From Bradyrhizobium sp. Rc3b (GTDB lineage Bacteria > Pseudomonadota > Alphaproteobacteria > Rhizobiales > Xanthobacteraceae): a DNA stretch of 64,000 nucleotides. A program made the position numbers and the translations under genes. Shown here piece after piece: positions 27,085-34,932 of this stretch (within the stretch, counting starts at the first letter, position 1; each line of letters starts with the position of its first letter). The notes beneath the pieces were generated by a model. It made no database searches and was not told the DNA's origin. It worked only from the letters and a program-made list of their open reading frames with translations. The stretch spans positions 124,001 through 188,000 of the forward strand of contig NZ_FOUS01000001.1 in assembly GCF_900114915.1 (NCBI RefSeq). Direction: 5' to 3'.

Positions 27085-28050
27085 TCACACGCTCATACGC
27101 TGGAACTGACCGGCGGCGCGGAAGCGCCAGAGATATTGCGGGGCGATCGCTTCCAGCGAATCCGGCGTAATGCCGAGCCCTTCAAGCGTGAGCCCGGCGG
27201 CCTTGGCCGCGTCCGACACCACATTGTCGCGCTCGAGCATCGTGACCTGGTCCGGCGTCAGCTTGAAGGCGCCCGGCGCGAATTGCAGGAAGTTCGCCTG
27301 GAAGCGGGCGAGGCCGAACGGCAGCGGGATCAGCGCCGGCTTGCGCGCGGTGATCTCGAGGATGGCCTCGATGATCTCGCGCATGGTCAGCACTTCCGGC
27401 CCGCCGAGCTCGTAGGTCGCGCCCGCCTTGGCCTTGCCGTCGACGGCGTCCGCGATCGCGGTGGCGACGTCGCCAACATAGACCGGCTGCATCCTGGTCT
27501 CGCCGCCGATCAGCGGCAGCACCGGCGACATCCGGGCCAGCGCGGCAAAACGGTTGGTGAACTGGTCCTCGGGGCCGAACATCAGGGAGGGGCGGAAGAT
27601 CGTCGCCGACGGCACCGCTGCCCTCACCGCGGCTTCGCCGGCCGCCTTGGCCTTGGCATATCGCGAGGGCGATTCGGCATCGGCCCCGATCGCCGAGACA
27701 TGCACCAGGCTGGCGCCGGCCGCGGCCGCCGCCTTGGCGACGGTTTCGGCGCCCTTGGCCTGGACCGCGTCAAAGGTCTGCGCGCCGCTCTCGGTCAGGA
27801 CGCCTACGAGGTTGATGACGACGTGCGAATCACGCAGCGCCGCCTCGACCGAGGCCGGATAGCGTAAATTCGCCTGCACGGTATGGACCTGCCCGACCTT
27901 GCCGGAGGGCTGGAGGTATCCGGCGAGTTCCGGCCGCCGCACCGCGACCCGGACCCGGTAATCCCGCTTGCACAGCGCGCGGACGACATTCCGGCCCAAA
28001 AACCCCGATCCGCCGAAAACCGTGACGAGCGTGTCCAGATTCGATGCCAT
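27085..28050 (-). CDS. Complex I NDUFA9-subunit-like NAD(P)-binding protein
   Basis: 321 aa, an atypical SDR: VTVFGGSGFLGRNVVRALCK (Rossmann glycine motif), VHTVQANLRYPASV, VINLVGVLTESGAQTFDAV, VHVSAIGADAESPSRYAKAK and ATIFRPSLMFGPEDQFTNRF are hallmarks of the NDUFA9 group. Bacterial members are often called NADH-ubiquinone oxidoreductase 39-kDa-like or NAD-dependent epimerase; a role in ubiquinone or quinone binding has been proposed for relatives. It lies alone on the minus strand between two plus-strand units. Confidence 0.87.
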   Translation of the reverse strand: MASNLDTLVTVFGGSGFLGRNVVRALCKRDYRVRVAVRRPELAGYLQPSGKVGQVHTVQANLRYPASVEAALRDSHVVINLVGVLTESGAQTFDAVQAKGAETVAKAAAAAGASLVHVSAIGADAESPSRYAKAKAAGEAAVRAAVPSATIFRPSLMFGPEDQFTNRFAALARMSPVLPLIGGETRMQPVYVGDVATAIADAVDGKAKAGATYELGGPEVLTMREIIEAILEITARKPALIPLPFGLARFQANFLQFAPGAFKLTPDQVTMLERDNVVSDAAKAAGLTLEGLGITPDSLEAIAPQYLWRFRAAGQFQRMSV

Positions 28051-28148
28051 GGGAGCCGTTCCTGCGGAAAAGAGTGCGTCTTGTCAGGCTTGTATCGGGC
28101 CGGTTTGCGATGCGCAATCGGCATCCCCAAACCCGGGTCACGCATGAA

Positions 28149-28177
28149 TTGACAACGGCGTCACCGAACCGTAGTAA
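28149..28177 (+). promoter_or_regulatory. Sigma-70-type promoter of tRNA-Leu
   Basis: TTGACA at 28149-28154, 17-bp spacer, TAGTAA at 28172-28177; the tRNA begins 25 bp downstream of the -10 box. A perfect -35 with optimal spacing is expected for a stable RNA gene. Confidence 0.75.
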
Positions 28178-28201
28178 CCGCCTCCGTGCCCCAAACGGCA
28201 T

Positions 28202-28288
<87 letters not shown>

Positions 28289-28405
28289 TTTTGCGGAATT
28301 CGGACGCAAATTAAGACGGCTCCCGATCCGCGAAGATAGCGGAGCGGCGATTGCTGCATCGCCGTCGCGACGGTCCCCCGGTACGCCAGTTCGTCCCGTT
28401 TCCCC

Positions 28406-29677
28406 TTACACCACCCTTTTCCCCGTCCGCTCCGCCACCGCCCTCTGCACAAAATACATAGCTACCAGCGAGACGATCGCCGATGCTACGACGACGTAGC
28501 CGATCCGGTCGAAATGGATCAGCGAGCCATCCGCCCCTTCCGTGATGATGCCGGCGGCGAGCACCGAGCCGAGGCCGCCGGAGAGCTGCTGTAGCGAGGC
28601 GCTGACCGCGCTGAACGAGCCGCGCTGGTCGGGATCCGGGATTGCGGACATCAGGGCCTGCGACGGGATCATGCGCGAGAAGATGCCGACGAACATCAGC
28701 ACGTTGACGAGGATCGCGGTCACCAGCGTGACGTGGCCGAGATGGGTGTAGATCAGCACCATGATGACGGACACCACGCTGCCGAACACGAAGGTCGGGT
28801 ATTTGCCGAACGCATCGCTTGCCCTGCCGACCAGCGGCCCCGTGACGATGCTGAACAGGCCTGAGACGAGATAGATCGTCGGCAGATGCGTGATGTCGAT
28901 GCCGAGATTGTGCACGGTGAAGGCGCTGGAGAACGGCATCAGCATGTAGCCGCCGGTCGCCAGCAGCGTCGTGACGAAGAAGGCCAGCGTGTAGCGCGGC
29001 TGCCCGACGGTCGAGATCAGATGGTGGAACGGGTTCTTGTCCTGTTTCCGCTTCAGATGCGCGTCGACCGGCTCCATGGCGAAGGCGATGATGGCGATCG
29101 CCGCGATCGACACCACGACGATCGCAATGAAGCAGACGTGCCAGCTCCAGTGATTGGCGAGAAACAGGCCGGCGGGAATGCCGAGCACCTGGCTTGCTGC
29201 AAACGCGGTCTGGATGAAGCCCATCACGCGGCCGCGCAGATGTAGCGCGAACAAATCGGTGACGATGGCGAGCACCACTGAGCCGATCACGCCGCCGAAC
29301 AATCCGGTCACGATCCGGCCGAGCAGCAGCACATGATAATTCGGCGCGATCGCGCAAAGCAGGGTCCCGAGCGTGAAGCCGACATAGAAGAACAGCAGCA
29401 GGCGCTTGCGATCGAAGCGATCGGCAAAGCCGGCGGCCAGCACGCCCGAAATGCCCGCGCTGAACGCGTAGGCCGACACCGCGACGCCGAATTGGCCGGC
29501 CGTGATGTCGAGCGCGGGCATCAGGATGGCGCCGAGCGGCGACATGATGATGAAGTCGAGGATGATCGTGAACTGCGTGAACGCGAGCAGCGCGATCAGA
29601 AGCGCCTGGTAGCGCGAGAAGCCGCGTTGGCGTTCTGACGGGTCGTCGATCGGCGCGGCGAGCGTCTGTTCGGTCAT
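28406..29677 (-). CDS. MFS transporter (DHA1/AraJ-like, 12 TM)
   Basis: 423 aa with about 12 hydrophobic helices; the loop after TM2 has GFADRFDRKRLLLFFY (the MFS D-R-x-G/D-R-R-type motif), and TM5 carries GIPAGLFLANHWSWHVCF. It resembles the sugar-efflux/arabinose-efflux permease group. The substrate is unknown. It lies between tRNA-Leu and the UbiA gene and is divergent from the latter; a link to arabinose export would be speculation based on position only. Confidence 0.83.
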   Translation of the reverse strand: MTEQTLAAPIDDPSERQRGFSRYQALLIALLAFTQFTIILDFIIMSPLGAILMPALDITAGQFGVAVSAYAFSAGISGVLAAGFADRFDRKRLLLFFYVGFTLGTLLCAIAPNYHVLLLGRIVTGLFGGVIGSVVLAIVTDLFALHLRGRVMGFIQTAFAASQVLGIPAGLFLANHWSWHVCFIAIVVVSIAAIAIIAFAMEPVDAHLKRKQDKNPFHHLISTVGQPRYTLAFFVTTLLATGGYMLMPFSSAFTVHNLGIDITHLPTIYLVSGLFSIVTGPLVGRASDAFGKYPTFVFGSVVSVIMVLIYTHLGHVTLVTAILVNVLMFVGIFSRMIPSQALMSAIPDPDQRGSFSAVSASLQQLSGGLGSVLAAGIITEGADGSLIHFDRIGYVVVASAIVSLVAMYFVQRAVAERTGKRVV

Positions 29678-29939
29678 GGATCTCGATTCATGGGTCGCGG
29701 GGAGGGAAACTGGCAGATGGGGTGGGCCCGCACGATTTCCACGGGCCGCGCGCCACAGGCTCCGCCGAAACGGGCAGTTCGCGCGCCGCTGTGGGTTCCG
29801 TGCAACAGCCCTGTTCTCGCGGCTTCCGGCAGCCCGATTAAGCCGCCCTTAGCGAATGCTCCCCTAGTGTCATGACCGTCCATTTCCCTGCTCCCCGGCC
29901 CTGAGCCGGTCAGTTTGCGGCAAGTCAGAGCGTATTCGG

Positions 29940-31265
29940 ATGGAGCAGCCTGCCCGGCAGTATGATCCTGGCGTGCCCGAGCCGTTGGTCACGGCGGCGG
30001 CTGCGCGGACGCTCGTCATCGATCTCGAAGGCGGCCTGCTGCGGTCCGAGCTGCTGATGGAGGCGCTGTTCTCCAGCCCCGGCCGCATGCTCGCCCGCTT
30101 CGGCGCTGGCGGACGTCCGGGAATGGCGGCACTCACGGATATCCTGGCGCGCGCCGAGATCGACTACGCCCATCTGCCCTACGAGCCCGACGTGCTGAAC
30201 CGGGCTCTCGCGGCGCGGGCGCGGGGCGCGAAGATCTATCTGGTGGCCGGCCGGTTCACCCACCATGCCGCCGGCGTTGCCGCACATCTCGGCTTTGACG
30301 GCGTCGTTGCGCCGGCTGATCTGGCTGCAGGCGAAAAGCTGCCGTTCGATCCCGGCGCTATCGAGCGCATCGCCGCGCGCAGCAGCAAGCGTGCGAGCCT
30401 CAAGATCTGGGCCAAGGCGCTGCGTGTCTATCAATACGCCAAGAACACGCTGGTGTTCGTGCCTGTCATCACCGCGCATCAGCTGAATTTTGCCAGCTTT
30501 GGCTCCGCGCTGCTGGCGTTCCTGGCGTTCTCGGCCTGTGCGTCGGGCGCCTATCTGATGAACGACCTCCTGGATCTCGCAGCGGACCGGCAGCATCCGA
30601 CCAAGCGCCATCGCGCGCTGGCGGCCGGAGATCTGCCGATCTCGTCCGCGCTATCAGCGATCCCTGCGTTGTGGCTGTTCGCGGTCGTGGCCGGCCTCTG
30701 CATCTCGCCTTTGTTTCTCGGCGTGCTCGGCGCCTATCTCGTCACCACGATTGCCTATTCGCTCGCGCTCAAGCGCAAGATGCTGGTCGACATCGTCACG
30801 CTCGCCGGTCTCTACACGCTTCGCATCGTCGCCGGCGCGGTCGGCGTCGGCGTGGTGCTGTCGGAATGGCTGTTGATCTTCTCGCTGTTCGTGTTCACCT
30901 CGCTGGCGCTGATCAAGCGCTTCAGCGAGCTCAGCATGCGCGAGAGCGCCGGCCTTTCCGATCCTTCCAACCGCGACTATCGCGTCACCGACCTGCAAAT
31001 CATCGCGGCGATGGCGGCGGCGAGCGCGATGAACGCGGTGACCGTGTTCTCGCTCTACGTCTCCTCGACCGCGGTGACGCCGCTGTACAGCCGTCCCTGG
31101 CTGCTGTGGCTGCTCAATCCGCTGCTGCTCTACTGGTTCGGCCGCGCCCTGATGATGGCGCATCGCCGCGAGATGCCCGATGACCCGATTCTGTACGCCT
31201 TCCGCGACGGCCCCAGCCGCATTGCGGTTGCTGCGATGATCTGCATCATGCTGGCGGCGATCTGA
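29940..31265 (+). CDS. UbiA-family prenyltransferase similar to DPPR synthase, with a degenerate N-terminal HAD domain
   Basis: 441 aa. Residues about 155-441 are a UbiA prenyltransferase: ALRVYQYAKNTLVFVPVITA, then AYLMNDLLDLAADRQHPTKR (the N-D-x2-D-x3-D site followed by the HPTKR of mycobacterial Rv3806c) and FTSLALIKRFSELSM. It would transfer phosphoribose to polyprenyl-P, giving the substrate for DprE1/DprE2. Residues about 20-130 resemble a HAD phosphatase start, but the nucleophile motif reads VIDLEGGLL instead of DxDGT, motif II has AG in place of the Ser/Thr region, and the Lys and DxxxD motifs are absent. The phosphatase half is probably inactive. It is separated from the dprE-like genes by 3 kb. 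Confidence 0.82.
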   Translation: MEQPARQYDPGVPEPLVTAAAARTLVIDLEGGLLRSELLMEALFSSPGRMLARFGAGGRPGMAALTDILARAEIDYAHLPYEPDVLNRALAARARGAKIYLVAGRFTHHAAGVAAHLGFDGVVAPADLAAGEKLPFDPGAIERIAARSSKRASLKIWAKALRVYQYAKNTLVFVPVITAHQLNFASFGSALLAFLAFSACASGAYLMNDLLDLAADRQHPTKRHRALAAGDLPISSALSAIPALWLFAVVAGLCISPLFLGVLGAYLVTTIAYSLALKRKMLVDIVTLAGLYTLRIVAGAVGVGVVLSEWLLIFSLFVFTSLALIKRFSELSMRESAGLSDPSNRDYRVTDLQIIAAMAAASAMNAVTVFSLYVSSTAVTPLYSRPWLLWLLNPLLLYWFGRALMMAHRREMPDDPILYAFRDGPSRIAVAAMICIMLAAI

Positions 31266-31369
31266 GCGAAGCCCGTGCTTGCGCGGCCCGCCGGCAATGG
31301 CTACATCGCGGGCAATCCGAATTCGCTATTGTGCCGACGCACCGATTAGACCCGAGGTTTTGAAACGCC

Positions 31370-31984
31370 ATGACCGTACGCCTGCATCGCGGCGACCTGC
31401 CCGACCTGTCCCGCTACACCGGAGCGGTTGCGATCGACACCGAGACCATGGGGCTGAATCCGCACCGCGACCGGCTCTGCGTGGTGCAGCTCTCGCCCGG
31501 CGACGGCAGCGCCGACGTGGTCCAGATACCCAAGGGCCACACCGACGCGCCGAACCTGAAGGCGCTGCTGGCCAATCCCGCCATCACCAAGATCTTCCAC
31601 TTCGCGCGGTTCGATGTCGCGGTGCTGTACCAGACCTTCGGCGTCATGACCGGCCCGATTTATTGCACCAAGATTGCCTCGCGCCTGACCCGCACCTACA
31701 CCGATCGCCACGGCTTGAAAGACCTCGTGCGCGAGGTGCTCAATGTCGATCTCTCCAAGCAGCAGCAATCCAGCGATTGGGGTTCCGACAGCCTGACCGA
31801 GCCGCAGCTCGCTTATGCCGCCTCGGACGTGCTGCACCTGCATGCCTTGCGCGAGCGGTTAGATGCCATGCTGGTGCGGGAGGGCCGCACCGCGCTGGCC
31901 AAAGCCTGTTTCGACTTCCTGCCGACCCGCGCCCTGCTCGACCTCCAGGGCTGGGCGGAGGAGGACATTTTCGCGCATTCCTGA
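31370..31984 (+). CDS. Short RNase D-like 3'-5' exonuclease (DEDDy family)
   Basis: 204 aa, exonuclease domain only (E. coli RNase D is 375 aa with two HRDC domains, absent here). DEDDy residues: AIDTETMGLNP (D, E), KIFHFARFDVAVL (D) and QLAYAASDVLHLHAL (Y, D). It degrades RNA 3' ends; the cellular substrate is uncertain. It stands first in the conserved rnd-lptC-lptA-lptB-rpoN order of rhizobiales, with its ATG 104 bp after the UbiA stop. Confidence 0.9.
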   Translation: MTVRLHRGDLPDLSRYTGAVAIDTETMGLNPHRDRLCVVQLSPGDGSADVVQIPKGHTDAPNLKALLANPAITKIFHFARFDVAVLYQTFGVMTGPIYCTKIASRLTRTYTDRHGLKDLVREVLNVDLSKQQQSSDWGSDSLTEPQLAYAASDVLHLHALRERLDAMLVREGRTALAKACFDFLPTRALLDLQGWAEEDIFAHS

Positions 31985-32050
31985 GCCCTCGACCGCCGGT
32001 TAGACTTCGGGCTGCGCCCCGTTTCGGACACTTTCGTGCGGCCTGTCCGA

Positions 32051-32085
32051 GCCTGATATGTCCAAGGCTGATATGTACAAGGCTG
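32051..32085. repeat. 15-bp short tandem repeat upstream of lptC
   Basis: GCTGATATGTCCAAG-type units occur twice in tandem (one copy with TAC in place of TCC) and then a partial GCTGCATAT follows. It lies in the 174-bp gap between the rnd-like gene and lptC. Confidence 0.6.
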
Positions 32086-32158
32086 CATATTGCGGCGCTG
32101 ACGGGTACAATGGAGCGGCCTGCAACCCGGCCTGGCGAGCGGCACCTCAGGAGCTCAG

Positions 32159-32887
32159 GTGAATTCGGCCCACAATCCCACCTACGACGCCGCGCTTGCG
32201 GCGAAGTTTGCCAGCGCGGCGCGCCACAGCCGTCTGGTGCGGATTCTGCGCCTCGCGGTGCCGGCTGCAGTGCTGTTGTCGATGGCCGCCATCGTCGGCG
32301 TCTCGGTCTTCAATCCGTTCCGCATGCTGATGCCGAAGCTGCCGCTCGATTCCGGAAACCTGGTGGTGTCGGGCACCAAGATCACGATGGAATCGCCGCA
32401 TCTGGCGGGCTACACGCCGGACCAGCGACCCTACGAGCTCTGGGCCAAGACCGCGACGCAGGACATCACCGATCCCGATCATGTCGATCTCTCCGACCTG
32501 CGCGCGAAGGTGCTGATGGAGGATCAATCCACCCTGTTCCTCGATGCCCGCACCGGCCGCTTCGACAACAAGCAGCAGCAGCTCGATCTGCACAAGGACA
32601 TCTTCCTGCGCACCTCGACCGGCTACGAGGCGCGGCTGAACTCGGCCTTCGTCGACATGGGCAAGGGCACGGTCTCCTCGGACGAGCGTGTCGACGTCAA
32701 GCTGACCAACGGCACGCTGACCGCGGACAAGCTGCGCATCACGGAAGGCGGTGACGTCATCCGCTTCGAGGGCAATGTGGTGATGCATCTGGACAAGCTG
32801 GATGACCCCGCCGCCGCTCAGCCTGCGCCAGCCGAGCCCGCGGCGAAGACGCGCACGCCCCAGAACAAGTCTGCCAACTCAAGATGA
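32159..32887 (+). CDS. lptC: LPS export system protein LptC
   Basis: 242 aa, GTG start with CAGGAGCTCAG just upstream. It has one N-terminal membrane anchor (VPAAVLLSMAAIVGVSVFNP), then a periplasmic OstA-like beta-jellyroll: SGTKITMESPHLAGYT, LSDLRAKVLMEDQSTLFLDA and LNSAFVDMGKGTVSSDERVD. It passes LPS from LptB2FG to LptA. The C-terminal tail is Pro/Ala/Lys-rich. Its TGA overlaps the lptA ATG (ATGA), indicating coupled translation. Confidence 0.88.
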   Translation: MNSAHNPTYDAALAAKFASAARHSRLVRILRLAVPAAVLLSMAAIVGVSVFNPFRMLMPKLPLDSGNLVVSGTKITMESPHLAGYTPDQRPYELWAKTATQDITDPDHVDLSDLRAKVLMEDQSTLFLDARTGRFDNKQQQLDLHKDIFLRTSTGYEARLNSAFVDMGKGTVSSDERVDVKLTNGTLTADKLRITEGGDVIRFEGNVVMHLDKLDDPAAAQPAPAEPAAKTRTPQNKSANSR

Positions 32888-33615
32888 TTTCCATGATCAG
32901 GTTTTTTCCGCGCAACGACAACAAGCGCAGTGCCATCATCCGTGCGGCTGTGCTGGGCCTAGGTCTCTTGATCGTAGCCGATGCGGCGCGTGCACAGAAC
33001 TCGACGAATGCGCCGAACAACGCGCTTCAGGGCTTCTCGCAGAACCGTGATCAGCCGATCCAGATCGAAGCGGCCTCGCTCGAGATGCGCGACAAGAAGA
33101 AGGAAGCGACCTTCTCCGGCAATGTGAAGGTCATCCAGGGCGACACCACCATGACATCGAAGACACTGGTGGTGTTTTACGAGTCGGGCGGCGGCGACAA
33201 GCCGGCGACACCGCAGCAACCGGCGGCGAAGGGCGCAAAATCGACGGCGCCGATGCAGTCGGCGCAGCCGGGTCCGGGCGGCAGCTCCTCCATCAAACGC
33301 TTGGAGGCGCACGGCAATGTCGTGGTCACCCAGAAGGACCAGGTGGTGACCGGTGAGACCGCCGTGTTCGACACCAAGACCAACCTCATCACCATGTTCG
33401 GCGGCGGCTCGGGCCAGGTGGTCATGACGCAGTGCAAGAATGTGATGCGTGGCGATCGGCTGAAGGTCGACATGACGACCGGCGTGTCGCGGGTGGAATC
33501 TGATAGCGGCCGGGTGCAGGTCTTGCTGCCGCAGGGCGCCGGCAACGATTGCGGTTCGGGCAAGCCCGGCGGGGCGCCGCCTTTGCAATTGCCGGGCGCA
33601 ACTAAACCGAAATAA
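32884..33615 (+). CDS. lptA: LPS periplasmic bridge protein LptA
   Basis: 243 aa with a signal peptide (AAVLGLGLLIVADAARA-Q). The OstA domain starts QPIQIEAASLEMRDKKKEAT and continues FSGNVKVIQGDTTMTSKTLV. A Pro/Ala/Gly-rich insertion of about 40 residues follows, then IKRLEAHGNVVVTQKDQVVT and a C-terminal strand set. It polymerises into the bridge that carries LPS across the periplasm. It is joined to lptC by a 4-bp overlap. Confidence 0.92.
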   Translation: MISMIRFFPRNDNKRSAIIRAAVLGLGLLIVADAARAQNSTNAPNNALQGFSQNRDQPIQIEAASLEMRDKKKEATFSGNVKVIQGDTTMTSKTLVVFYESGGGDKPATPQQPAAKGAKSTAPMQSAQPGPGGSSSIKRLEAHGNVVVTQKDQVVTGETAVFDTKTNLITMFGGGSGQVVMTQCKNVMRGDRLKVDMTTGVSRVESDSGRVQVLLPQGAGNDCGSGKPGGAPPLQLPGATKPK

Positions 33616-33838
33616 ATTCAATGGCTTGGTCCGGACGCTCCCGAACCGAGGTTGAAGCTTGGCCGGTGAGACTGTATCTAGCGCGCAGGGCTTTCGAAGC
33701 GGGGTCCGCCGCTTTTCGGGCGTGTTTCACTGGGCATGAGACATCCCTTCACTCATGCTGCATCGGCCAGTCGAACGGCCGGTGCGGCAGATCGCGCGAA
33801 TTCGCGCAGGATCGTCGCGAAAGGCTTAGAAGGCGGGG

Positions 33839-34843
33839 ATGGTCGATCTCTTCAGCATGTTCCGTCGGCGCCCCGCCAAGCGCGGCCGGCCAGGATTTGC
33901 GCGTCAGGACATCACCGCGCTTGGTGACGGCGTCGGCGGGCTCGTGACGAGCCCGATCCGGGACGCGCCGATGGCCCGCGACCAGGCGATCCATGCGCCC
34001 GATCAGTTCCAGGGTGACTATCAAGGCGACTATCAAGCCGAGGCGCCGCGTCAGCCGGCAGTTCACCCCGTCAGGGCCGCCGCCAAGCCGAACGGCGGTG
34101 GGCCGCAGCTCCTGAAGCGGCCCGGCTTTCTGGCTGTGCATAGCGTGGAAAAGGCCTTCGGCAGCCGCCAGGTCGTGCGCGGTGTCAGCATCTATGTGCG
34201 CCGCGGCGAAGCAGTCGGCCTGCTCGGTCCGAACGGCGCCGGCAAGACCACCGTGTTCTACATGATCACCGGCCTGATCAAGGCCGATCGCGGCGCCATC
34301 GAGCTCGACGGCCACGACGTCACCAAGCTCCCGATGTATCAGCGCGCGCGGCTCGGCATCGGCTATTTGCCGCAGGAAGCCTCGATCTTCCGCGGCCTCA
34401 CCGTCGAGCAGAACATCCGCGCCGTGCTCGAAGTGGTGGAGCCCTCGCGCAAGAAGCGCGAGCAGCAGCTCGATTCGCTGCTCGACGAGTTCAACATCAC
34501 GCGGCTCAGGAAATCGCCCTCAATCGCTCTGTCGGGCGGCGAGCGCCGCCGCGTCGAGATCGCGCGCGCCCTGGCGACGCGGCCGAATTACATGCTGCTC
34601 GACGAGCCCTTCGCCGGCATCGACCCGATCGCGGTCGGCGACATCCAGGACCTCGTCCGCCATCTCACCAATCGCGGCATCGGCGTCCTCATCACCGACC
34701 ACAATGTCCGCGAGACGCTCGGCCTCACCGACCGCGCCTACATCGTCTATGCCGGCGAAATCTTGACCGAGGGGAGCCCGGATGAGATCGTCGCCGATCC
34801 GGACGTGCGCCGCCTTTACCTTGGCGAGGAATTCCGCCTCTAG
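33839..34843 (+). CDS. lptB: LPS export ABC transporter ATPase LptB with long N-terminal extension
   Basis: 334 aa; canonical LptB is about 240 aa. The ABC domain begins near residue 98 ([19 protein letters not shown]) with Walker [13 protein letters not shown]-loop [12 protein letters not shown], signature ALSGGERRR, Walker [13 protein letters not shown] and switch His in [11 protein letters not shown]. The first 97 residues are basic and Gln/Pro-rich, low in predicted structure, and contain a short duplicated GDYQGDYQ. It powers LPS extraction with LptF/LptG, which are not in the window. AAGGCGGGG precedes the ATG. rpoN follows 89 bp downstream. Confidence 0.93.
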   Translation: MVDLFSMFRRRPAKRGRPGFARQDITALGDGVGGLVTSPIRDAPMARDQAIHAPDQFQGDYQGDYQAEAPRQPAVHPVRAAAKPNGGGPQLLKRPGFLAVHSVEKAFGSRQVVRGVSIYVRRGEAVGLLGPNGAGKTTVFYMITGLIKADRGAIELDGHDVTKLPMYQRARLGIGYLPQEASIFRGLTVEQNIRAVLEVVEPSRKKREQQLDSLLDEFNITRLRKSPSIALSGGERRRVEIARALATRPNYMLLDEPFAGIDPIAVGDIQDLVRHLTNRGIGVLITDHNVRETLGLTDRAYIVYAGEILTEGSPDEIVADPDVRRLYLGEEFRL

Positions 34844-34913
34844 CCCGTTTTTGCGTTCGTCAAGACGTGTACATCGGGCTCGGACTAAGATAAGCAAAAA
34901 TCGGACCAATTTT

Positions 34914-34930
34914 TGGGAACGGTTCTTGCT
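34914..34930 (+). promoter_or_regulatory. -24/-12 (sigma-54) promoter-like element at the rpoN start
   Basis: TGGGAACGGTTCTTGCT has GG and GC exactly 10 nt apart and the CG-N4-TTGC half of the consensus TGGCACG-N4-TTGCW. It ends 2 bp before the rpoN ATG, so transcription would begin inside the gene. Occupation by sigma-54 holoenzyme would instead block rpoN expression (autorepression). Confidence 0.6.
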
Positions 34931-34932
34931 TC

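Noticed and set aside
29674..29883. 69-aa minus-strand frame upstream of the MFS gene
   Set aside because: It overlaps the MFS start, is low-complexity (Ala/Gly/Arg) and resembles a chance frame in GC-rich DNA.
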